A stretch of 64,000 nt of DNA, taken from contig CAVUDO010000005.1 of NCBI GenBank assembly GCA_963740255.1, positions 186,001 to 250,000 of the forward strand, given 5' to 3'. The DNA is from CAVUDO01 sp963740255 (GTDB lineage: Bacteria > Actinomycetota > Actinomycetes > Mycobacteriales > Cryptosporangiaceae). The notes beneath the pieces were generated by a model. That model was not told the DNA's origin and did not search any database. It saw nothing but the letters and a program-made list of their open reading frames with translations. Of the stretch, positions 36,670 to 45,549 are shown piece after piece; positions within the stretch are counted from its first letter, which is position 1; each line of letters begins with the position of its first letter. The translations under genes and the position numbers were made by a program.

Positions 36670-36699
36670 AAGGGCCCGCACCTTGCGGTGCGGGCCCTT
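36670..36699. terminator. Perfect 13-bp hairpin terminator
   Basis: AAGGGCCCGCACC-TTGC-GGTGCGGGCCCTT. It lies between two genes read on the minus strand, about 30 bases past the fasciclin gene stop (36727), and probably ends that transcript. Confidence 0.85.
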
Positions 36700-36726
36700 G
36701 GCGTTCGACTGTCGTGAGGCGTCCGG

Positions 36727-37359
36727 TCAGGCCGGGGGCATCATGACGGTGTCGATGATGTAGACCGTGGCGTTCGAGGTCTGGATGTTGCCACAGAGGA
36801 CCTTCGCCTTCTGCGGGCCGACCTCGAACTCCGTGCCGCTGCCGGTGACGGGCAGCATGCTCTTCTGCAGGGTCGCGTACGGCCCCGCGGTGCCGAGCTG
36901 GTCCGGGGTGATCCGCTGGCCCACCACGTGGTAGGTGAGGATCTTGGTCAGGGTCGCCTTGTCGGCGAGCACCTTGTCCAGGTCAGCCTTCGGGATCTTC
37001 GCGAACGCGTCGTTGCTCGGCGCGAACACCGTGATGTTCTGGGCGCTGTTCAGGGTGTCGCCCAGACCTGCCGCGGTCACCGCGGCGACCAGGGTCGAGA
37101 GCGCCTTGTTGTTGCTGGCGGCCGTGGCCACCGGGTCCTTCGCCATACCGGCGAAGCTGCCCGGGTCGCTGGCGTCCTTGGGGACGCCGGCACAGGCCGG
37201 GCCGAACTGGGCGTCGGCGGCGGCGGACTCGGACGGCGCGGCGGCCGCCGAGGTGGGCGAGGTGGTCGTCGTGCTGTCCGAACTGCAGGCAGCCATCGCG
37301 AACACCATGGTCCCGGCGGCCGCGAGTGCGGCGAACCGGTTCAGCGTTGTGCGGGACAT
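36727..37359 (-). CDS. Fasciclin-domain lipoprotein
   Basis: 210 residues from ATG 37359 (AAGGAG upstream). The lipobox is MAACSS near residue 25, followed by a Ser/Thr/Ala linker. The fasciclin (FAS1) domain fills the rest: STLVAAVTAAGLGDTLN, ITVFAPSNDAFAKIP, LTYHVVGQRI and NATVYIIDTVMMPPA. MPT70/MPT83 of mycobacteria are relatives. The sulfite-oxidase-like gene lies upstream on the same strand, an association known from actinobacterial sigK-type loci. Probably tethered to the outer membrane face and involved in adhesion or binding. Confidence 0.9.
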   Translation of the reverse strand: MSRTTLNRFAALAAAGTMVFAMAACSSDSTTTTSPTSAAAAPSESAAADAQFGPACAGVPKDASDPGSFAGMAKDPVATAASNNKALSTLVAAVTAAGLGDTLNSAQNITVFAPSNDAFAKIPKADLDKVLADKATLTKILTYHVVGQRITPDQLGTAGPYATLQKSMLPVTGSGTEFEVGPQKAKVLCGNIQTSNATVYIIDTVMMPPA

Positions 37360-37520
37360 CGTGAACTCCTTACGAGAGACCTGGGGAGGGTCTTCACCGG
37401 TCCGGACGGGCGGTTGCCCGTGCCGGGAACGCCTGGGGCCGAGGCCCGGGGCGCGGTCTGTGTGGGTGCTGGTCAGGGCAGCGCCGGGTGTGGTGCCGCT
37501 CAGGGCGGCGGACGAGGTCG

Positions 37521-39260
37521 TCATGCGACGTTCGCCACGATCGAGTGCCAGCCGGTCGCGCCGTTCGGGAACGGCCTGACCCGCTCCTCCGGCTGCGTCT
37601 CGCCGTTCTTGTCGGTGGCCCGGCAGACCAGGGTGTGCGGTCCGGGGGTGGCGTCCCAGCGCAGTTGCCACTGCACCCAGGTGTCCTCGTTCGGGACGGC
37701 GGCGAGTGTCGCCTGCTGCCACGGACCCTCGTCGACGCGGACCTCGACGCCCTTGATACCGGTGTGCTGGCGGTAGGCGATGCCGGCGATCACGTTGGCG
37801 CCGGCCTTCACGTCCGCGAACGGCTTCGGGGTGTCGATCCGGGAGAACGTCTTGACCGGAGCCTGCGGGGCCCATTTGCGTTCGGTCCAGTAGGAGTCGA
37901 AGTCGGCGAACGAGGTCAGCTCCAGCTCGACCAGCCACTTGGTGGCCGAGACGTAGCCGTACAGGCCGGGCACCAGCATCCGCACCGGGAAGCCGTGGTC
38001 GATCAGCAGCGGTTCGCCGTTCATCGACACCGCGAGCATCGCGTCCCGGCCGTCGCGGCAGACCGCGGTCGGCGTGCCGCAGGTCCAGCCGTCGGCCGAA
38101 CGCGAGACGAGCTGGTCGGCACCGGCCTCGGGCTGGACCTCGTCGAGGAGGTCCTTCAGCGGGACGCCCACCCAGCGGGCGGTGGCGTTGAGGTTGCCGC
38201 CCACCTCCACCGAGACGCAGGAGAGCGTGATGTCGCGCTCGATCATCGGGCGGCGCAGGAACTCCTCGAACGACAGCGTGAGCGGCTTGCCCACCCGGCC
38301 GAAGATCTTCAGCTGCCAGCTGTCGGGGTCGACCTGGGGGACCGCCAGTGCGGTGTCCACCCGGTAGAAGTCCTCGTTGCGGGTGTAGAAGCTGGTGAGC
38401 CCGGGGACGTTCAGCTCGGTGCCGGCAGGCAGGGCGGCGGCGCGCTGGGCGGGCTTCGGCAGCTTGAGTGCCGACCGGGCCGCGCTCACCGAACGCTGGG
38501 CCATCAGGTACCTGCCGAGACCCCCTGTGAACGCGGCGACGCCGACAGTGATGGCGGTGGCCCGCAAGAAGACGCGCCGGTCGAACGCGGGGGTGCGGAC
38601 GGCTGGGGCGTGCGTTCCGTCCTCGAGGACGGCCGACTTCGGCCGGCGCTGGGGACGTTGCTGCGGCGTGGCGTCGTCGGTCTCGGGGCTGGATTCAGAG
38701 CCCGGCGCGGACGCCACGGAGGAAGGCGCCGCGGTGGGCGGGGACGCGCCAGCACCCACCGCGGGCGTACTCGGGTTAACGACGTTCGCGGCCCGACGAA
38801 ACGGCCCGACCAGCAGGAACAATGCGGCCACACCAGCGAGTGCGCCGAGCAGCGACGGGAGCGCGTACAGCGGGCCGGCGCCGGGACTGGCCACGGCGGC
38901 GGCCGTCCCGACGAGGCCGAAGAGCGCCACCCCCGCCGCGCCGTAGACGAACCGACGCCGCGCCGCGAACCCCACCGCCACCGCGAACGCGGCGAGCAGG
39001 ATGAACATGCCTGCCAGCAGCGCGATCTTGTCGCTCTCGCCGAAGGTGGTGATCGCGAACTCCTTCACCGGCTCGGGGGTGGCCTTGATGACCTGCTGCC
39101 CCACCGCGATGATCGGGGACGCCGTCAGGGCGATCGGCGCCGCGACCAGTTCGGCCACTCCGAGCGCCACGGCGGCGGCCAGCACTCCGGCGAGCGCCGC
39201 GGCGCCCCGCCGGGCCCAGCGGCCCTTGTCTCGTCCCTGATCTCTCGTCACGCCAGACAT
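37521..39260 (-). CDS. Membrane-bound molybdopterin-dependent oxidoreductase (sulfite oxidase family)
   Basis: 579 residues from ATG 39260. Four membrane segments lie in residues 20-155, then a Pro/Ser linker. RRVFLRATAITVG (229-241) has a Tat-like look ahead of a further hydrophobic helix. The extracytoplasmic part is a sulfite-oxidase Moco domain with Cys348 (TLSCVSVEVGGN) as Mo ligand, then the Mo-co dimerisation domain (GVEVRVDEGPWQQA). Substrate unknown; sulfite or oxidised protein residues are possibilities. Needs cofactor from the moa/moe genes that start 130 bases away. Confidence 0.85.
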   Translation of the reverse strand: MSGVTRDQGRDKGRWARRGAAALAGVLAAAVALGVAELVAAPIALTASPIIAVGQQVIKATPEPVKEFAITTFGESDKIALLAGMFILLAAFAVAVGFAARRRFVYGAAGVALFGLVGTAAAVASPGAGPLYALPSLLGALAGVAALFLLVGPFRRAANVVNPSTPAVGAGASPPTAAPSSVASAPGSESSPETDDATPQQRPQRRPKSAVLEDGTHAPAVRTPAFDRRVFLRATAITVGVAAFTGGLGRYLMAQRSVSAARSALKLPKPAQRAAALPAGTELNVPGLTSFYTRNEDFYRVDTALAVPQVDPDSWQLKIFGRVGKPLTLSFEEFLRRPMIERDITLSCVSVEVGGNLNATARWVGVPLKDLLDEVQPEAGADQLVSRSADGWTCGTPTAVCRDGRDAMLAVSMNGEPLLIDHGFPVRMLVPGLYGYVSATKWLVELELTSFADFDSYWTERKWAPQAPVKTFSRIDTPKPFADVKAGANVIAGIAYRQHTGIKGVEVRVDEGPWQQATLAAVPNEDTWVQWQLRWDATPGPHTLVCRATDKNGETQPEERVRPFPNGATGWHSIVANVA

Positions 39261-39392
39261 ACGGGAGCGGGCGCCGCACCGGATGGGTCCGGAATGATCA
39301 CGTTTCGGTCTCGCTCGCCGTGCAACCGCGGTGACACTGTGCTATCGCGGCCGCATCCGGCCCACGGGCGGGCCTGGAACGTCCCATCCCCG

Positions 39393-39860
39393 TCAGGGGC
39401 AGTCGACCCATTCCTCGGTGCCGTCGTCGAAGACCTGGCGCTTCCAGATCGGCACCCGGCGCTTCACCTCGTCCACCAGCTCGGCGCAGAGCGCGAACGC
39501 CTCGGCGCGGTGTGCGGTGCTCACAGCGCACGCCAGCGCGACGTCGCCGATCGCCAGCGGGCCGAGCCGGTGGCTCACCGCGACCGCCTCCACCGCGTCC
39601 CGGGCGGCGAACTCGCCGGCGATCTCCGCGATCACCGCACCCGCGGAAGGATGGCCGGAGTACTCCAGCCCACGAACCACCCGCCCGTGGTCGTGGTCGC
39701 GCACCACCCCGGCGAAGGACACCACCGCACCGGCCGCGCGGTCGTCGACCAGCTTCTCGTGCGCGGCCAGGTCGAGGACGGCCTCGGTGACCTCGGCCAA
39801 CGCCACCCGGTGCCCGGTCGTCGCCGCGTCTCCGGTGGGCATCGCGTCTCCGGTGGTCAT
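39393..39860 (-). CDS. moaE: Molybdopterin synthase catalytic subunit MoaE
   Basis: 155 residues from ATG 39860, overlapping the moeA stop (ATGA). AGAVVSFAGVVRDHDHGRVV, AVSHRLGPLAIGDVAL and KRRVPIWKRQVF are the conserved MoaE segments, including the catalytic lysines in the last. With MoaD it converts precursor Z to molybdopterin. Last gene of the moaC-moaB-moeA-moaE run. Confidence 0.94.
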   Translation of the reverse strand: MTTGDAMPTGDAATTGHRVALAEVTEAVLDLAAHEKLVDDRAAGAVVSFAGVVRDHDHGRVVRGLEYSGHPSAGAVIAEIAGEFAARDAVEAVAVSHRLGPLAIGDVALACAVSTAHRAEAFALCAELVDEVKRRVPIWKRQVFDDGTEEWVDCP

Positions 39861-41032
39861 CGCAGTTCCCCGGTGTACAGCGGCAACGGGGCCAGGTCGA
39901 CCTCGTCGCCGGCGTGGGCGGTCTCGCCGGGACGCACCACCAGGAAGCCGTCCGCGGCGGCCACGCCCCGCAGCATCGCCGATCCGGCGTGCACCAGCGT
40001 CTCGGCACCGGCGCGGGTGACCCGGGCCAGCGCCAGGTGGGTGCAGTCGCCCCGCCCCGGCACGTCGACGGCCAGCCGGACCCGGCCCAGGGCCGGCAGC
40101 GGCGCGCCGACCATCCCGGCCAGCAGCGGCACGGCCAGCGTGAGCAGCGCGATCGTGGCCGACTGCGGGTTGCCGGGCAGGCCCACCAGCCAACGGCCGC
40201 CGGGCAGCGACGCGGCCAGCATCGGGAAGCCCGGGCGGACCGCGACGGTGTCGACCAGGTACTGCCCGCCGAGCTTGGCCAGCGCGGGGTGCAGGTGGTC
40301 GACGGGGCCGTGCATGGTGCCGCCGCTGGTGAGCACCACGTCGGCCCGCTCGGCCGCGGCGGCGATGGCCGCGACGTGGGCGTCCAGGGTGTCCGCGACC
40401 ATGATCGGCTCCGCCACCTCGGCCCCCACCCGGCGCAGCCACGCCGGCATGGACGGCCCGAGTGCGTCCCGCACCCGACCCAGTCCGGGCGGGCCGACCG
40501 GCAGCAGTTCGTCGCCGAATACCACCATGGCCACCCGCGGCCGGCGCCGCACCGGCAGCGTGTCGTACCCGCAGGAGGCCGCCAGCCCGATCACGCCGGG
40601 GGTCACGCGGGTGCCGGCCGGCAGCAGTTCCTCGCCGGCACCGGCCTCCTCGCCGGCGTCCCGCCAGTCGCGCTTGTCGGACAGCGGGCCGTCGACCGTG
40701 TGGCCGTCGCGGGTGGTGTGCTCGACCCGCAGCACGTGTTCGGTGCCGCGCGGAACCATCGCGCCGGTGGCGATCTCCACGGCCGTGCCCGGTGCCACCG
40801 CGTCGGCCGGCGCATGGCCGGCCAGCACCGTGCCGGTCACCCGCCAGGGCGGCGCCCCGGCCACCGCATAGCCGTCCACACCCGACGTCGGGAATGCCGG
40901 GAGGTCGACCAGCGTGACCAGCGGTTCGGCGAGCGTGGTGCCGTCCGCGTCGCCCACCACCGCGTCCACGGCAGGCAGCACCGCAGGGGCCTCGTGCGCC
41001 ACCGACCGGGCCTCCTCCCACGAGATCGCCAT
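39857..41032 (-). CDS. moeA: Molybdopterin molybdenumtransferase MoeA-like
   Basis: 391 residues from ATG 41032. DLPAFPTSGVDGYAVAG is the MoeA N-terminal signature, and GLPGNPQSATIALL lies in the C-terminal part. MoeA inserts molybdate into adenylylated molybdopterin. The usual TSGGVSVGDYD loop is TSGGTMHGPVDHL here, and the TGDEL motif is VFGDELL, so this is a divergent member. Coupled to moaB upstream (adjacent stop and start) and moaE downstream (ATGA). Confidence 0.86.
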   Translation of the reverse strand: MAISWEEARSVAHEAPAVLPAVDAVVGDADGTTLAEPLVTLVDLPAFPTSGVDGYAVAGAPPWRVTGTVLAGHAPADAVAPGTAVEIATGAMVPRGTEHVLRVEHTTRDGHTVDGPLSDKRDWRDAGEEAGAGEELLPAGTRVTPGVIGLAASCGYDTLPVRRRPRVAMVVFGDELLPVGPPGLGRVRDALGPSMPAWLRRVGAEVAEPIMVADTLDAHVAAIAAAAERADVVLTSGGTMHGPVDHLHPALAKLGGQYLVDTVAVRPGFPMLAASLPGGRWLVGLPGNPQSATIALLTLAVPLLAGMVGAPLPALGRVRLAVDVPGRGDCTHLALARVTRAGAETLVHAGSAMLRGVAAADGFLVVRPGETAHAGDEVDLAPLPLYTGELR

Positions 41033-41511
41033 CAGTGGTCTCCTCCCCGGAGCTGGTCGACGGTGTGGGCGAGGATCGGGCCGAGCACGGCCAGGCCGTC
41101 CTTGGCGCCGCCGCGCGAGCCGGGCAGGTTGACGATCAGCGTGCGGCCGGCCACCCCGGCGACCCCGCGGGAGAGCACGGCGGTGGGCACCCGGGGGGCG
41201 CCGTACGCCCGCAGCGCCTCGGCGATGCCGGGGATCTCGTAGTCGAGCATCGAACGGGTGAAGTCCGGCGTGCGGTCGGTCGGGTTGACGCCGGTGCCGC
41301 CGCTGGTCAGCACGACGTCGAAGCCGTCCTCGACCGCGGCCCGCAGCGCCTCGCCCACCGGAATGCCGTCCGGGACGACGACCGGCGCGCCCACCTCACA
41401 GCCGAGCTCCCGCAGCCCGTCGACGAGCAGCGGCCCCGAGGTGTCCTCGTAGACGCCCGCCGCGGCCCGGTTGGACGCCACGATCACCTGTGCCCGCATC
41501 GTCCCGGCCAT
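41032..41511 (-). CDS. moaB: MoaB/Mog family molybdopterin adenylyltransferase
   Basis: 159 residues from ATG 41511. DVVLTSGGTGVNPTDRTPD is the diagnostic substrate-binding loop, and LIVNLPGSRGGAKDGL the second. It adenylates molybdopterin before Mo insertion by MoeA. It starts just after the moaC stop (41515) and ends at the moeA start, so the genes are translationally coupled. Confidence 0.93.
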   Translation of the reverse strand: MAGTMRAQVIVASNRAAAGVYEDTSGPLLVDGLRELGCEVGAPVVVPDGIPVGEALRAAVEDGFDVVLTSGGTGVNPTDRTPDFTRSMLDYEIPGIAEALRAYGAPRVPTAVLSRGVAGVAGRTLIVNLPGSRGGAKDGLAVLGPILAHTVDQLRGGDH

Positions 41512-41514
41512 CGG

Positions 41515-42031
41515 TCAGCGGCCCTCCGGGCGGCGCCAGGGCCCGGTCTTGCCGCCGTCCTTGCGCTCGCACCGCACGGCGTCCAGCGAGGCGGCGGGGT
41601 CGACGGCCTTGACCATGTCGATCAGCGCCAGACCCGCGACGGCGACCGCGGTGAGCGCCTCCATCTCCACACCGGTGCGGTCGGCGGTGCGGACGGTGGC
41701 CGTGATCGCCACCTCGTCGGCGCCCAGCTCGAACGCGACCGTGACGCCGTGCAGCGCGATCGGGTGGCAGAGCGGGACCAGGTCGGGCGTGCGCTTGGCG
41801 CCCATGATGCCGGCCACCCGGGCCACCGCCAGGGCGTCGCCCTTGGGCAGTCCGTCCCGGCGGAGCAGCCCGACCACCTCGGCCGTGGTGCGCAGGACGC
41901 CGGTGGCCACCGCCGCCCGCACGCTGACGGTCCTTCGCCGACACGTCCACCATCCGGGCGGCACCGCCGGCATCGGTGTGGGTCAGCTCGCGGGTAGGCC
42001 CGGGGGGCAGCCCCGGGGTCGGCTCGGCCAT
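41515..42031 (-). pseudogene. moaC: Cyclic pyranopterin monophosphate synthase MoaC, frameshifted
   Basis: From ATG 42031 the frame reads RELTHTDAGGAARMVDVSAK, the perfect MoaC N-terminus, then loses sense. The next frame takes over with TVSVRAAVATGVLRTTAEVV, GIMGAKRTPDLVPLCHP, DRTGVEMEALTAV and MVKAVDPAASL, all canonical. One extra base near 41932 (AAG-G-ACC on the coding strand) explains this; without it the protein is 171 residues, a normal length. As written, the 3',8-cyclo-GTP to precursor Z step would be lost unless another moaC exists. Mutation or sequencing error cannot be distinguished here. Confidence 0.87.
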
Positions 42032-42145
42032 GCCGTGAGCCTACGACCCGCGGACGACCACCGCCCGTGCCGATACCCTCGCCGCGGGAGAGTCGCGCGG
42101 TCGCCGCAGGGCGGCCGCGCCCTGTGCCGACGCGGGGAGGTACCG

Positions 42146-43069
42146 GTGTCCATGCCGCATCCGACGCCGGGCCGGCTCGCGGACGGGCAGCCGATCACGC
42201 TGCTCGCCTCCCTCAGCGACCCGGCCGAGGTGTCCGCCGCGCTGGCCGCCGGGGCCGAGGGGGCGGGTCTGCTGCGCACCGAGTTCGTCTTCGCCGGCCG
42301 CCGCACGCCGCCCTCGGTGGCCGAACAGCACGCGATCTACGCCGCGGTCTTCGACGCGTTCGGCGACCGGCGGGTCGTCGTCCGGGTGCTCGACCCGGGC
42401 CCGCACACGCCGTTCCTGACCGCCGGCCGCGAGCCGAATCCGGCGCTGGGGGTGCGGGGCATCCGGGCGCTGCGGCGGCAGCCGCAGGTGCTCGAGAACC
42501 AGCTCGCCGCACTGGCCCGGGCTGCCCACGACACCCGGGCCGAGGTGTGGGCGATGGCGCCGATGGTCACCGACGTGGACGACGCGACCTGGTTCGTGGC
42601 CCAGGCCCGGGCCGCCGGCCTGGCCCGGCCGGGGGTGGTGGTGGAGGTGCCGGCCGCGGCACTCACCGCCGGGAACCTGCTGCGGGTGGCCTCGTTCGCG
42701 TGTGTGAGCAGCGACGACCTGACCCAGTACGCGCTGGCGGCCGACCGGCAGGTCGCGGCGCTGTCGGCCTGGCGCGACCCGTGGCATCCGGCGGTGCTGC
42801 GTCTGGTGGAGCTGGTCGGGGCGGCCGGCTCGCTGTCGGGGAAGCCGGTGAGCGTGTGTGGCTCGGCGGCCGCCGACCCGTTGCTCGCCTGTGTGCTGGT
42901 GGGGCTCGGGGTGACCAGCCTGTCGGTGCCGCCGCCGGGGCTGGCGCGGGTTCGCGCGGGACTGGCGCAGCACACGTTCGGCGACTGCCTGGCCTTCACC
43001 GACCTGGCACTGGGCGCTTCCACGGCCGTGGAGGCGCGCACCCGGGTCGCCTCGGTGGCCCGGGCCTGA
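42146..43069 (+). CDS. Stand-alone PtsI C-terminal (PEP-binding) domain protein
   Basis: 307 residues from GTG 42146 (GGGGAGG five bases upstream; ATG 42152 is the alternative). The sequence matches only the PEP-binding barrel of enzyme I: EGAGLLRTEFVFAGR, VVRVLDPGPHTPFL, NPALGVRGIRALRRQP, DDLTQYALAADR and SVCGSAAADPLL. The Cys in the last corresponds to the catalytic cysteine of enzyme I. The N-terminal phospho-histidine and HPr-binding domains are absent, so it cannot run normal PTS phosphotransfer alone. It may be a PEP sensor or regulator; inference. Confidence 0.8.
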   Translation: MSMPHPTPGRLADGQPITLLASLSDPAEVSAALAAGAEGAGLLRTEFVFAGRRTPPSVAEQHAIYAAVFDAFGDRRVVVRVLDPGPHTPFLTAGREPNPALGVRGIRALRRQPQVLENQLAALARAAHDTRAEVWAMAPMVTDVDDATWFVAQARAAGLARPGVVVEVPAAALTAGNLLRVASFACVSSDDLTQYALAADRQVAALSAWRDPWHPAVLRLVELVGAAGSLSGKPVSVCGSAAADPLLACVLVGLGVTSLSVPPPGLARVRAGLAQHTFGDCLAFTDLALGASTAVEARTRVASVARA

Positions 43070-43137
43070 AGCCGCGGACGCACAGGCTGAACCTCGGGCC
43101 GACGGCCCACCGCCCCAACGCCGCGGGACCGGGGCGC

Positions 43138-45180
43138 TCAGGTGTGGCGGATGTGCTCGACGGCCTCGCGCAGGGTCGGGGCGGCGCCGATCCGCACCCA
43201 GGAGCGACGCGTCCAGGCGTGCAGCGACCAACCGCCGCGGGTGGCGTAGGCGAGCACCCGTTCGTACCGCTGGGCCAGCGTCCGCAGCATCGTCTCGACC
43301 CCGGCCTCGACCTCGACGCCCCGCCCGTGCTGCGGGGGCACCAGCAGCTCGGAGCGGCTCACGTCGTGCTCGACCGCACCGAGGCGCTGCGGCAGCGACG
43401 AGACCACCCGTCCGACGGCGTCCCCCAGCGTGAGGTCCACCTCCGGCGGCGCGTACCGGCTGGGCGAGCCGCGGTGCGCCACTCCCAGGCCCCACCGCAG
43501 GCTGCCGCGCGGATCGACCGCCACGGACACCTCCAGCCGGGCGTCCACGCCGACCACCGCGCGCAGCAGCGACTCCACCGGTGCGTCGCCCGGCGGACGG
43601 ACGAAGTAGACGAGCCGCCCGCCCGGCCGGCCGGCGGTGAGCCGGGCCAGGTACTCCGCGACCACCTCGCGCCGGTCGGTCAGGTCGGTGGCGAAGACGC
43701 CGTCGCGGGTGAGCATCCCGATCGAACGGATCCCGTGGCTGCACAGCCAGTCCGGGTCGGTGCCGTACGCCTCGGCCCACGACACGGCTGTCAGCTCGCG
43801 CGGGACGCGGGCGCAGCGCACGCCGCTGTCGTTGACGAAGAACTCCACGTCCGGGTTGGCGCCGATCCGGATGTTGGTCGTGCGGGCCCGGCCGCCCGGG
43901 CCGACCAGGGTGACGACCGCACCGAGGTGGACGACCCGGGTGTCGTCGCAGCCCGAGCAGTAGGTGTCCGGTGCCCGGCCGACGCCCGCGCAGCGGGGGC
44001 AGTCGGGCGTGGGCCCGTCGTCGAGGAAGGTGCAGGAGCAGTCCCGCCACGCCACCCCGGTCTCGCACCGGGCACAGCACTGGGTGGGGATCCGCTCGCC
44101 CTGCCAGCGGGGCTCGGCCAGGGTGTCGACCCTGCCCACCACGCGTTCGACGGTGGCGCGCACCTGGCCGGTCTGCTGTGCGGCGAGCAGTTCGCGCTCG
44201 TCGATCACGGCCAGGGCGGACAGCTGCCAGCGGCCGTCCCGCCAGGTCGCGCTGCCCCCGACCGCACCGCTGGCCGCGACGTTCACCGCCGCGACCAGAT
44301 CCTCCGTGCTCCAGGCCGAGGTGCCGTCGCCGTCGGCCGGAGGCGCGGCGACCACCCACCGCCCTTCGGCCGTGGTGCTGGTCTTGGCCTGCTCGACCAG
44401 GTCGGCGGGGGTGGCCGCGACGAGTGCGGTGGCCAGGGTGGTGGCTCCCGGGTACCAGGCGTGACCCCGGCGCGGCTCGGCACCGGGCACCTCGTAGGCC
44501 ACCGACCAGTAGCCGTCGAGATACCGGACGACCAGGTCGAGGCGGGCGGCGTCGGCGACCTGACGCAGCTCTGTGAGCCGTCGGTCCTCGTCCATGGCGT
44601 TGCGGGCACCGGCCGGGTAGCCGACGTAGAGGTGCCACCGGCGGCGGCCCGCCCACTCGGCGATGGCCGCTTCCTCGGCGGTCCGGCGCTCGGCCTGCGG
44701 GGCGTCGTCGCGCCAGGTGTCCGGCAGCAGGATCGGGGCGGCCAGGTCGGTGCGGGCCAGCGGCCGGTCGAGCATGTCGTAGAGCATGTCGGCCCCGACG
44801 CGTTCGGCCAGGTCGCCGACGATCTCGGTGACGTCGAGGATGCGGCGGCCGGGCCGGGCCTCCCACGGCACCGGCTCGAACGCTCCGGCAACCACCTGCA
44901 CGGACGCGGTCTGGCCGGTCACGGCGTTGACGACGGTGACGACGCCCTGGGCCCGCACCTGGCCGCCCTGGCGGCACGGGAAGCACATCACGGTGGTCTC
45001 GCCGGTGCCCTGGCACAGTTCGCAGTCGGGGTAGGGCTCGCTGTCCGACAGCAGCATCCGGCCGGTCACCATGAACTCGGTGCCGTTGTGGCGGCACGCG
45101 CACGGCGCCAGCCGCAGACCGATGCCACCACACGCGGGGCAGCCGATCAGCGACGGGTCGCCCAGGGTGGTCTCTGGCAT
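43138..45180 (-). CDS. Large protein with two DnaJ-type zinc-finger clusters, no J domain
   Basis: 680 residues from ATG 45180. Residues 14-73 hold CPACGGIG, CACRHNG, CELCQGTG and CFPCRQGG. A second cluster in the middle (from about 370) holds CARCETG, CSCTF, CPRCAGVG and CSGCDDT. Both look like the Cys-rich domain of DnaJ, but there is no J domain and no HPD motif. The rest consists of two long mixed alpha/beta regions (WRDDAPQAERRTAEEAAIAE...; RLVYFVRPPGDAPVESLLRA) that I cannot place. No signal or membrane segment. It may be a client-binding or RNA-binding protein. Transcribed convergently with the PtsI-like gene. Confidence 0.7.
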   Translation of the reverse strand: MPETTLGDPSLIGCPACGGIGLRLAPCACRHNGTEFMVTGRMLLSDSEPYPDCELCQGTGETTVMCFPCRQGGQVRAQGVVTVVNAVTGQTASVQVVAGAFEPVPWEARPGRRILDVTEIVGDLAERVGADMLYDMLDRPLARTDLAAPILLPDTWRDDAPQAERRTAEEAAIAEWAGRRRWHLYVGYPAGARNAMDEDRRLTELRQVADAARLDLVVRYLDGYWSVAYEVPGAEPRRGHAWYPGATTLATALVAATPADLVEQAKTSTTAEGRWVVAAPPADGDGTSAWSTEDLVAAVNVAASGAVGGSATWRDGRWQLSALAVIDERELLAAQQTGQVRATVERVVGRVDTLAEPRWQGERIPTQCCARCETGVAWRDCSCTFLDDGPTPDCPRCAGVGRAPDTYCSGCDDTRVVHLGAVVTLVGPGGRARTTNIRIGANPDVEFFVNDSGVRCARVPRELTAVSWAEAYGTDPDWLCSHGIRSIGMLTRDGVFATDLTDRREVVAEYLARLTAGRPGGRLVYFVRPPGDAPVESLLRAVVGVDARLEVSVAVDPRGSLRWGLGVAHRGSPSRYAPPEVDLTLGDAVGRVVSSLPQRLGAVEHDVSRSELLVPPQHGRGVEVEAGVETMLRTLAQRYERVLAYATRGGWSLHAWTRRSWVRIGAAPTLREAVEHIRHT

Positions 45181-45549
45181 CGGACCTCGTCATGTCGACG
45201 TTTCGCTTCCGGCCGCCGAGGGGCACCCGCGCTGTCCATACCCCGATGTGGACAGAGCGTGTTCGGCGAACGCTTCACCGTAGCGCTTGGGGCCGCCGGC
45301 TGGGAGGCGATTGGGCGACCTAGTTGTCACAAACCTGTCAACGCTGGCGCGTTGTGCGCATTCTTCGCTCTCAACTGGTGACTTTCAGGACGAATCACCC
45401 CCCCGCCGCGCTCCGATTCATCTGGCCCTTCGCCTTTCGGTCGGTCTTGGACCGGGCCAAGAACACCTCGAAGCCCGGCGTCGGCCGGGGTGATGTCGGC
45501 GAGGTTCAGAGCGACAAGCCGAGCACATCCACGGCCTTAGGGTCCTGCC
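45181..45549. other. Gene-free stretch
   Basis: Region upstream of the zinc-finger gene, with AT-richer patches near 45320-45400 that could hold its promoter. No coding sequence, RNA gene or clear promoter recognised. Confidence 0.4.
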
